A DNA stretch of 64,000 bases from Pseudomonas saliphila. Its GTDB lineage: Bacteria > Pseudomonadota > Gammaproteobacteria > Pseudomonadales > Pseudomonadaceae. Below the pieces are notes generated by a model. That model was not told the DNA's origin, searched no databases, and was given only the letters and a program-made list of their open reading frames with translations. Location: assembly GCF_008638345.1 (NCBI RefSeq), contig NZ_VTVA01000005.1, forward strand, positions 124,001 to 188,000. Direction: 5' to 3'. Position 1 is the first letter of the stretch; each line of letters begins with the position of its first letter. Shown here piece after piece: positions 56,949-64,000 of the stretch. A program made the translations under genes and the position numbers.

Positions 56949-59303
56949 TTACTTACCGCGCAGCTTATCCGGACGAATCAGGAAGCGTGCCAGCGCTGGC
57001 AACAGCCACAGGGCGCCGAACATGTTCCACAGGAACATGAAGGTCAGCAGAATACCCATGTCTGCCTGGAACTTGATCGCGGAGAAGATCCAGGTCGCTA
57101 CACCGATGGCCAGAGTGAAGCCGGTGAACGTTACCGCCTTACCCGTGGTCTTTAGCGTCTCGTAGTAGGCTTCCTGCAGCGGCAGGCCCTGACGCAGATA
57201 GGTCTCCAGGCGACTATAGATATAGATGCCGTAGTCGACACCGATACCCACGCCCAGGGCGATCACCGGCAGCGTGGCGACTTTCACACCAATCCCCAGG
57301 AATGCCATCAGCGCGTTAGCCAGAACCGAGGTCAGCGCCAGCGGGATGATGATACAGAGCACCGCGCGGATCGAGCGGAAGGTAATCAGACACATCAGGA
57401 TGACCACCACATACACAGTGATAAGCATCTTGGTTTGTGACTTCTCGATCACCTCGTTGGTGGCCGCTTCAATACCGGCGTTACCCGCCGCCAGCTTGAA
57501 TTCCAGCTGGTCAGTGTTGTATTCCTCGGCGAAGGCTTCGACCTCGGCGGTAACCCGCTCAAGCGTATCGGCCTTGTGGTCGTTGAGGAAGAGCATCACC
57601 GGAACCAGCGAGCACGCCGAGTTGAACATGCCCGAGGGTGCCCGGCTGATCGCGTTGTTCAGGTTGTCCTGGTTACGCGAGAGCGTTTGCCATTTCAGGC
57701 TGCCCTCGTTGTTACCCATGATCACCTGCTTGGCCACGCTCACCATGGACACAGCGGACTGTACGCCCGGCAAATTCACCATGCGCCATTCCAGCTGATC
57801 GATCGCATCCATGGTCTCGTAGGTCGAGCACATTTCAGGCGGTGTGCTGACCATGACGACCAGTACGTCCGAGCTGGTGGAATAGTTGCGGATGATGAAG
57901 TCGTTATCCAGGTTGTAGCGCGAGTCCGCACGCAGCTCCGGCGCACCCGGATCAAGGTCACCGATCTCGACCTTCTGACCATGGTAGATACCGAAACCGA
58001 AGCCCAGGATAGCCAGCACCACTGAAATCGGAGCAACGGTCGGGTGAGCGAACTTGGCGACCGTCAGCCACAACTTCTGTGGCCGCGATGCCATGTCACG
58101 GTTGCGTTGAATCGCCCGCTTGCTGATGCCGATGTAGGACATCAGCACGGGCAACAGGATCAGGTTGGTGAGAATGATGACCGCCACGCCGACCGAGGCA
58201 GCGATACCCAGCTCACGGATCACTTCGATCTGGATCAGCAGCAACGTGAGGAAGCCAACACCATCAGACAGCAGCGCGACGATACCGGGGATGTACAGAG
58301 ACCGGAAAGCACGGCGTGCCGCAGTCGGAGCATCGTCAGCCGTGGCATATTCGATGGCCATCCCGTTGATGATCTGCACACCGTGGGAAATACCGATGGC
58401 AAATACCAGGAACGGAACCAGGATCGAATAAGGGTCCAGACCGAAGCCCATGGTGCGCAACAGACCCAGCTGCCAGACCACCGCAATCACCGAGCAGATC
58501 AACGCAGTCAGCGAGCTTTTGATACAGCGGGTGAACATCAACAGCAACACGAAGGTGATGGCCAGCGCCGCGCCAAAGAACAGCAACACCTTGAGGATGC
58601 CTTCGATCAGGTCGCCTACCTTCTTGGCGAAGCCGACGATATGAACGCTGATGTTGGGATTTTCATTCTGGAACTCGCTACGGATTTTCTCTTCCAGCTG
58701 ACGCGAGAAGTCGCCGTAGTCGAGGCGAATCTGCTCGCCCTGGTCTTCCGGGTTCGGATAGGTTTCCTGCAGCGGTACTTCAATGATGGTTGACTTGAAG
58801 TTGTTCGCCACCAGGCGACCGATCTCGCCAGACTTGAGGATGTTGGTCCGCAATTCCTCGAGGTCTTCCTCGGTCAGATAGGCCGGTCGATTGGCCACCG
58901 GACCACCATCGAAACCGTACTCGGTCACTTCCGTCCAACGCACGTTGGGCGTCCACAGCGAGCGCATGCTGGAGCGGTCGACGCCGGGCAGGAAGAACAC
59001 CTCGTCATTGATACGCTTGAGCGTCTCCATGTACTCGGTGGAGAAGATATCGCCATCTTCGATGGCCACCGCGATACGGATCGAGTTGCCCAGATTGGCC
59101 ATCTCGTCCTGATGCTCAATCATGTTGATGATGTAAGGGTGTTCGAGAGGAATCATCTTCTCGAAGCTGGTATCCGGCTTGACCTGCGCTGCCTGGTACC
59201 CCAACAACAGGGTCACCACTAAAAAGAACAGCAGAACGACCAGCCGATTATTGAAGATCAACCGCTCGATAAACGGAGCGGTTTCCTGATGATGTTTGGA
59301 CAT
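56949..59303 (-). CDS. RND/MMPL-family transporter
   Basis: A 784-residue inner-membrane exporter with the two-fold RND layout. TM1 is near 18-38, a periplasmic domain of about 200 residues follows, then a five-helix bundle (about 235-400, including LVPFLVFAIGISHGVQIINGMA). A second periplasmic domain and a second bundle come next (about 630-780, with IALGVGIGVDYGIYIYSR). The paired GxxxGVDYG-type motifs fit proton-coupled transport. It is smaller than HAE-type multidrug pumps and resembles lipid/hopanoid-type MMPL proteins. It is cotranscribed with the YCF48-like gene upstream (24-bp gap). The substrate is unknown. Confidence 0.9.
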   Translation of the reverse strand: MSKHHQETAPFIERLIFNNRLVVLLFFLVVTLLLGYQAAQVKPDTSFEKMIPLEHPYIINMIEHQDEMANLGNSIRIAVAIEDGDIFSTEYMETLKRINDEVFFLPGVDRSSMRSLWTPNVRWTEVTEYGFDGGPVANRPAYLTEEDLEELRTNILKSGEIGRLVANNFKSTIIEVPLQETYPNPEDQGEQIRLDYGDFSRQLEEKIRSEFQNENPNISVHIVGFAKKVGDLIEGILKVLLFFGAALAITFVLLLMFTRCIKSSLTALICSVIAVVWQLGLLRTMGFGLDPYSILVPFLVFAIGISHGVQIINGMAIEYATADDAPTAARRAFRSLYIPGIVALLSDGVGFLTLLLIQIEVIRELGIAASVGVAVIILTNLILLPVLMSYIGISKRAIQRNRDMASRPQKLWLTVAKFAHPTVAPISVVLAILGFGFGIYHGQKVEIGDLDPGAPELRADSRYNLDNDFIIRNYSTSSDVLVVMVSTPPEMCSTYETMDAIDQLEWRMVNLPGVQSAVSMVSVAKQVIMGNNEGSLKWQTLSRNQDNLNNAISRAPSGMFNSACSLVPVMLFLNDHKADTLERVTAEVEAFAEEYNTDQLEFKLAAGNAGIEAATNEVIEKSQTKMLITVYVVVILMCLITFRSIRAVLCIIIPLALTSVLANALMAFLGIGVKVATLPVIALGVGIGVDYGIYIYSRLETYLRQGLPLQEAYYETLKTTGKAVTFTGFTLAIGVATWIFSAIKFQADMGILLTFMFLWNMFGALWLLPALARFLIRPDKLRGK

Positions 59304-59327
59304 CCAGTTTCTCCTGGCGTGTAATTA

Positions 59328-60506
59328 TTATTGGACCGCGGGCGTACCGGCCGCAGGGATGCTGTCAGCTGCAGAACCGTTCTGCGGCATGCCGGTTGAA
59401 TCACCCTTCACTGCGCCACGTTGGCCAAGCAGCAAGAGATTGCCGTTATCCAGTACCGTGGCTGATGCCAGAGCAGCCCGGTCGGGACGGCTTACCACCG
59501 TGAAATTGCGGCCCTGATCGTCGCTGGTCACCACAAAGCCCCCGGTTCCCACGACGACGATTTTGCCATCCTCGGAATAATCGCCGCCCGAGAGTGTGGC
59601 TTGCAGAGGACCATTGTGAGGTGTCATCAACGCGACCTCCTCCCAGGTATCGCCAAAATCTTCGGAACGGAACATGTTGCCGCGTAGCCCCCAGGCCAGC
59701 ACCACGTTCGGCTCGCCGGTACCGGACACGCCAAACAAAGAGCCGTCATAGGGCAGATCTTCGATGGTTTCCCAGGTATCGCCGAAATCAGGAGAACGGA
59801 ACATCATGCCCAGCTCGCCCACCATGAACAGGCCAGTCTCGGGAATTTCCGCAATGGCGTTGTAGTGAAAGCCGTCCTCGTTGTCGATCTCGTAGGTCAG
59901 GTCGTCCCAGTTCTGGCCGCCATCATCAGTGCGTAGAAACAGGCCATAGGCACCCGCAGCAAAACCGGTGCGGGTATCCCTGAACCAGACGTCCATCAGG
60001 GGTTTTTCCAACAGACCGGGGCCATCAGGATCAACTTCGTGCTCCAGTTCCGGGTCACGGTACTGGATGGTCCAGCTTTCCCCTGCATCACTGGTATGCA
60101 GAATCAGCGAGTCATGGCCCACCGCCCAGCCATGGGTGTCGTTGACAAAATCAACCGCCGTCAGCAACTGCCGGGTAGGCACCGGGGCCTGCTGCCAGCT
60201 TTCGCCTTTGTCATCGGAATAGAGAATGTGACCGCGTGAGCCCACCGCCACCAGGCGATCACCCGCACGATCTACGTCAAGGAGCAGCGCAGAGCTGGCC
60301 TTGGGAGAGATTACCGCTGCACTGGTTGCAGGTTCCTGCGCTTCCTGCGCTAGAGCAACTGGAGCCGAAATACTGGCGAGCACGACGGAGAGGCCCATGG
60401 CGGCCAATACCTGACGTGTTAATGATTGTTTGCCACCCGTGGCGAGCTGACCAGAAAAGCTGGTGAGACGACAGGATGAAGCGCGCCGCTTAATGGGCTT
60501 ACGCAT
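59328..60506 (-). CDS. Exported YCF48/BNR-type beta-propeller protein
   Basis: A 392-residue secreted protein. After a basic N-terminus, the signal peptide helix (VLAAMGLSVVLASISAPVALA) ends near AQEA. At least five repeats of the type SDDKGESWQ, TSDAGESWT, TDDGGQNWD, SPDFGDTWE and SEDFGDTWEE mark Asp-box propeller blades, as in the photosystem II assembly factor YCF48. The start at 60506 has AAGGGGG upstream. It precedes the RND gene, so it may be that exporter's periplasmic partner (inference). Confidence 0.9.
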   Translation of the reverse strand: MRKPIKRRASSCRLTSFSGQLATGGKQSLTRQVLAAMGLSVVLASISAPVALAQEAQEPATSAAVISPKASSALLLDVDRAGDRLVAVGSRGHILYSDDKGESWQQAPVPTRQLLTAVDFVNDTHGWAVGHDSLILHTSDAGESWTIQYRDPELEHEVDPDGPGLLEKPLMDVWFRDTRTGFAAGAYGLFLRTDDGGQNWDDLTYEIDNEDGFHYNAIAEIPETGLFMVGELGMMFRSPDFGDTWETIEDLPYDGSLFGVSGTGEPNVVLAWGLRGNMFRSEDFGDTWEEVALMTPHNGPLQATLSGGDYSEDGKIVVVGTGGFVVTSDDQGRNFTVVSRPDRAALASATVLDNGNLLLLGQRGAVKGDSTGMPQNGSAADSIPAAGTPAVQ

Positions 60507-60668
60507 ACCATTCCCCCTTATTCTTATAGGAACCCCTACCCAGATGGCAGGAGTCCTAATACTAACGGGGAATAACAAGCGGTAACAACGGCCCCTCCGT
60601 TATCTTTTGTTAATCACGGCAATGATGGGGTCCGTCTCACGATAAGGCAGAAGACAGGATTGCACGCC

Positions 60669-60684
60669 CGCCTCCGAAGAGGCG
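60669..60684 (-). terminator. UUCG-tetraloop hairpin after pepN
   Basis: On the minus strand CGCCTC-TTCG-GAGGCG makes a 6-bp stem closed by a C(UUCG)G tetraloop, extended by GGC/GCC pairing. It lies 12 bp beyond the pepN stop. No U-tract follows. Confidence 0.5.
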
Positions 60685-60696
60685 AACGGGCTGGCT

Positions 60697-63348
60697 TCAG
60701 GCGAGGGATTTGCTGACTACTTCGTAGACATCAGGGGACAAATCGGGCTGTGAAAGCAGGCGCGAGAGCTCCCCTTTGAGCAGCGCCTGACGGCCGGCAT
60801 CGTACTTGCTCCAGCGCGTTAAGGGCGTCAGCAGGCGTGAGGCAATCTGCGGATTCAGTTCATTAAGAACAATGATCTGGTCTGTCAGGAAGCGGTACCC
60901 AGCCCCGTCCTTGCGGTGGAAATTGACCAGGTTCTGCGCTGCGAAGCTGCCGATCAACGCGCGCACCTTGTTCGGATTGCGCAGGGTGAACGCCGGATGT
61001 GCCATCAAGGCCTGCACGCGCTCCAGACCGCCGGGGAGCGTGCTGGTAGCCTGCACTGCAAACCATTGATCCATGACCAGTGGGTAGCCGCTCCAGCGCT
61101 CGGCGAATTCGGCCAGCGCCGCCGCCTTCTGCTCTTCGTGGGGCGAGTTGACCAGCGCTGCCAGCGCCGCCTGGCGATCGGTCATGTTATTGGCTTCAAC
61201 GAATTGCCGAACGCAGACCGATAGCGCCTCGGCCGAACCGCTCTGCATCAGATAGCCGAGCAGCGTATTCTTCAGACTGCGCCGGGCCACCGAGGCGGCA
61301 TCCGGCGTATAGGCCGTGCGATCATCCAGGCGTCTGAACAACGTCCACATGTCTGCGTTCAGTGTCGTGGCCAGCTCAAGACGCACCCACTCGCGCACAT
61401 GATGAATGGCATCCACGTCCGCCACCTCGGCCAACTCAACGAGATAGGATTCCGTGGGCAGACGGATGATCTCGGCCACCATCGCCGGATCCAGATTCTC
61501 ATTGGTCAGCACGCTGCGGTACACATCGAGCAAGCGCAGATCCAGCATCAGCGGCCGGCCAGCCTGATGAATTTCCACCAGACCCTGCAGTACATCCACG
61601 GCGAGACTCTGCGCCGCTTCCCAACGGTTAAAGCCGTCCGGATCGTGCTTGGCCAGAAACACCCGGTCATCACGGCTGTAGGGGTACAGCATCTTTACCG
61701 GTGCCGAGAAATTGCGCAGCAGTGAGGGCAGCGGCTCGCCGGTCAATCCCTCGAACACGAAGGTTTGCTCCGGCTTGGTGACGGACAGCACCGTCTCGGT
61801 GCCGCGCGGCTGCTGCTCGCCGACCAGCTTCAAATTCAACTCATGGCCTTGCTCGTCCAGCAACGCCATGCGCACCGGAATGACGAAAGGCGCCTTCTCC
61901 GACTGGCCCGGAGTGGGTGGGCAGCTCTGGCTGAAGCTCAGACTGAAGGTGCCCGCGGCGCTGTCATACGCGCTTCTGACCGCCAGGCGTGGCGTGCCGC
62001 CCTGGCTGTACCAGCGTTTAAACTGGGTCAGGTCTACCGTATTGGCCTCTTCCAGCGCCTTGACGAAATCGTCGCAGGTGACCGCCTGGCCATCGTGCCG
62101 CTCGAAATACAGATCGGTGCCCTTGCGGAAACCCGCATCGCCAAGCAGCGTATGCAGCATGCGCACCACCTCGGCGCCCTTCTCGTACACCGTCAGCGTG
62201 TAGAAGTTGGAAATTTCCATGAACGCGTCCGGGCGTACCGGATGTGCCATCGGGCCGGCGTCCTCGGCAAACTGGTTGGCGCGCAGGAAGGTCACGTCTT
62301 CGATGCGCTTGACCGTGGCCGAGTTCATGTCAGCCGAAAACTGCGAATCACGGAACACCGTGAAACCTTCCTTCAGTGACAGTTGAAACCAGTCGCGGCA
62401 CGTCACCCGATTGCCCGACCAGTTGTGGAAATATTCGTGGGCTACGACGGCTTCCACGCGCTGGAAGGCCATGTCGGTCGCGGTATCGGCATGGGCCAGA
62501 ACACAGCTGGAGTTGAAGATGTTCAGCCCCTTGTTCTCCATCGCGCCCATATTGAAATCATTCACCGCCACGATCATGAAGATATCAAGATCGTACTCAC
62601 GGCCATAGGCCTGCTCGTCCCAGCGCATGGAACGCTTGAGACTGTCCATCGCATGGTCACACTGGTCGCGGTTTTCTGCTTCGACGTAGATGCGCAGGTC
62701 GATCGTGCGACCGCTCATGGTGGTGAAGCTGTCACGGATCAAACACAGGTCACCTGCCACCAGCGCGAATAGATAGGCGGGCTTGGGGAACGGATCTTCC
62801 CAGGTGATCCAGTGGCGATCGGTGTCGTGCTCGCCGGAGGCAACGGGGTTGCCGTTGGACAGCAGTACCGGGAAGCCGTCGCGGTCAGCGATCACCGTAG
62901 TGGTGAACCGGCTCATGACATCCGGGCGGTCCAGATAATAGGTAATCTTGCGGAAGCCTTCCGCCTCGCACTGCGTGCAGAACATCTCACCAGACTGGTA
63001 CAGCCCTTCCAGCGCGGTGTTCTCGCGCGGGTGAATACGCGTGGTAATGGCAAGCTCGAACTGAGCACCTGCGGGTTGCAGCGTCAGGCTATCCGCGCTC
63101 AGCTGGTAGTCGGCCTCGGTCAGCGCCTGATCGTCGATCGCAACGGATATCAGCTCAAGTTCCTGTCCATCGAGCACTAGCTGCGGCAGCGTCGTCGGGT
63201 TCTTGTCCGCGTTGACGCGCATCGCCAAACGACTGTGAACCAGCGCATGATCGTCAAACAACTCGAAGGTCAGATGGGTTTCATCTATCCAGTAATCGGG
63301 CTGCTGATAATCCTTGAGATAGATTGTCTTCGGTTGTTCAGTGCGCAT
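60697..63348 (-). CDS. pepN: Aminopeptidase N (M1 family)
   Basis: A cytoplasmic zinc exopeptidase of 883 residues that clears N-terminal amino acids from peptides. The zinc site is HEYFHNW, with the third ligand in LKEGFTVFRD. The amino-binding motif GAMENKG lies about 30 residues before it. N-terminal beta-saddle and long C-terminal helical domains are complete. The start at 63348 has a GAGGAC site; the frame is open 68 codons further but lies over the DUF2797 gene and is not homologous. Length matches the E. coli type. Confidence 0.96.
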   Translation of the reverse strand: MRTEQPKTIYLKDYQQPDYWIDETHLTFELFDDHALVHSRLAMRVNADKNPTTLPQLVLDGQELELISVAIDDQALTEADYQLSADSLTLQPAGAQFELAITTRIHPRENTALEGLYQSGEMFCTQCEAEGFRKITYYLDRPDVMSRFTTTVIADRDGFPVLLSNGNPVASGEHDTDRHWITWEDPFPKPAYLFALVAGDLCLIRDSFTTMSGRTIDLRIYVEAENRDQCDHAMDSLKRSMRWDEQAYGREYDLDIFMIVAVNDFNMGAMENKGLNIFNSSCVLAHADTATDMAFQRVEAVVAHEYFHNWSGNRVTCRDWFQLSLKEGFTVFRDSQFSADMNSATVKRIEDVTFLRANQFAEDAGPMAHPVRPDAFMEISNFYTLTVYEKGAEVVRMLHTLLGDAGFRKGTDLYFERHDGQAVTCDDFVKALEEANTVDLTQFKRWYSQGGTPRLAVRSAYDSAAGTFSLSFSQSCPPTPGQSEKAPFVIPVRMALLDEQGHELNLKLVGEQQPRGTETVLSVTKPEQTFVFEGLTGEPLPSLLRNFSAPVKMLYPYSRDDRVFLAKHDPDGFNRWEAAQSLAVDVLQGLVEIHQAGRPLMLDLRLLDVYRSVLTNENLDPAMVAEIIRLPTESYLVELAEVADVDAIHHVREWVRLELATTLNADMWTLFRRLDDRTAYTPDAASVARRSLKNTLLGYLMQSGSAEALSVCVRQFVEANNMTDRQAALAALVNSPHEEQKAAALAEFAERWSGYPLVMDQWFAVQATSTLPGGLERVQALMAHPAFTLRNPNKVRALIGSFAAQNLVNFHRKDGAGYRFLTDQIIVLNELNPQIASRLLTPLTRWSKYDAGRQALLKGELSRLLSQPDLSPDVYEVVSKSLA

Positions 63349-63358
63349 GCGTCTGTCC

Positions 63359-64000
63359 TCAATGAACCGAGAAGGCCATATTGTAGGCGGTGTATTTACG
63401 AATATTGATGACCTCAGTATCAAGCAACAGATACTGGCCCTTGATCCCCAACAGAGTCCCTTCCAGTACCGGCTCCTTGTCCAGATTAGCCGACTTGGGC
63501 TTCTCCACGTACTCGAGTACCGGATAGCGGATATCCAGCGCCTGCGCGTCATTCAGCGGCTGAAACGCCTGCAGCCCATAGCGTGAATGCAATGCGTCGA
63601 TGCCCTCGCGTGCGCCCTCAAGCAGGTTGTCACGCAGCGCCTTGAGATCCATCGGTTCTGGCTCGCCGCGTAGCAGCTTGCGCCAGTTGGTCTTGTCTGC
63701 CACCTGTTTACGCAACAGGTCTTCAAGCAACCCTGAGTGCTGCCGGGCCGACACGCGCATGATCGGTAAACCCTGGCTGGCGCCCTGATCAATCCAGCGT
63801 GTCGGTAGCTGGGTCGCGCGGGTAATGCCCACCTTGGGGCCGGATGAATTGGCCAGATAGACAATATGATCGGTCATGCAGAATTGCTCGCCCCAGGCAG
63901 GATCCCGGCAGGTGCCCAGCTCGTAATGGCAACGCTCGGGACTCATGATGCACAGATCGCACTGCGGCAACTTGATGAAACAGGGGTAGCAATACCCCTG
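63359..64000 (-). CDS. DUF2797 family protein (N-terminus outside the window)
   Basis: 213 codons plus stop of a protein whose frame is open to the window edge. The visible start begins QGYCYPCFIKLPQCDLC, and with the following CIMSPERC and GTC it forms a cysteine-rich, probably zinc-binding segment. The conserved DUF2797 body follows: YLANSSGPKVGITRATQLPTRW, then the region up to GQYLLLDTEVINIRKYTAY. The family is usually near 270 residues, so about 60 N-terminal residues are missing. Function is unknown. It lies 10 bp upstream of pepN. Confidence 0.88.
   Translation of the reverse strand, partial: QGYCYPCFIKLPQCDLCIMSPERCHYELGTCRDPAWGEQFCMTDHIVYLANSSGPKVGITRATQLPTRWIDQGASQGLPIMRVSARQHSGLLEDLLRKQVADKTNWRKLLRGEPEPMDLKALRDNLLEGAREGIDALHSRYGLQAFQPLNDAQALDIRYPVLEYVEKPKSANLDKEPVLEGTLLGIKGQYLLLDTEVINIRKYTAYNMAFSVH

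Overview
The window is ordinary chromosomal DNA from a gammaproteobacterium of the family Pseudomonadaceae. The evidence is gene content and gene order: clpX-clpP-tig beside a tRNA-Arg/His/Leu cluster and folD; a GntR-prpB-prpC-acnD-prpF-prpD propionate operon; pabB-thrH-cysH-cysB-aroF; oprI-Ldt-tesA-ABC-greB; dacB-rlmKL-rmf-pyrD-gdhB; and a moxR/VWA/BatD operon. From memory, these blocks occur in this order, or nearly so, in Pseudomonas aeruginosa, but here they are joined differently. A marine or reduced-genome relative such as Halopseudomonas is possible, but this is inference. No phage, insertion sequence, integron or CRISPR array is visible, and no gap between genes exceeds about 300 bp.

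Layout. 1-6.6 kb, all minus: clpX (3' end outside the window), clpP, tig, a GGDEF/EAL protein and an orphan pseudopilin. 6.8-7.2 kb: three tRNAs, minus. 7.4-8.3 kb: folD, plus. 8.4-16.7 kb, minus: a complete methylcitrate cycle operon with its FCD-type GntR regulator. Its promoter carries two inverted repeats that look like operators. 16.9-20.8 kb, plus: a 7-TM transglutaminase-like protein with an ATP-grasp ligase, then pabB. 20.8-29 kb: thrH, cysH, cysB, a 5'-nucleotidase, a PanE-like reductase, a DAHP synthase, a small GNAT and a GntP-type permease. A cluster of REP-like palindromes lies between cysH and cysB.

29-36 kb: the oprI lipoprotein facing an L,D-transpeptidase, a 143-aa unknown, tesA divergent from a two-gene ABC system, greB, a second REP copy and a glutathionyl-hydroquinone reductase. 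36-45 kb: a DbpA-type DEAD helicase, tatD, dacB (PBP4), rlmKL, rmf in a strongly structured transcript, pyrD and a DUF2835 gene. 45-57 kb: the giant NAD-glutamate dehydrogenase gdhB, divergent from a six-gene moxR-DUF58-DUF4381-VWA-VWA/TPR-BatD operon. 57-64 kb, minus: an RND/MMPL exporter with a YCF48-type beta-propeller, pepN, and a DUF2797 gene cut by the window edge.

How the genes work together: the prp operon converts propionyl-CoA plus oxaloacetate to pyruvate and succinate. cysH and the regulator cysB share a promoter motif, consistent with one cysteine regulon. ClpX, ClpP and trigger factor form a protein-quality block. DacB, the L,D-transpeptidase and OprI act on the cell wall and its link to the outer membrane. 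The least understood parts are the transglutaminase-like/ATP-grasp pair, the RND-YCF48 pair and the 143-aa gene beside the L,D-transpeptidase.
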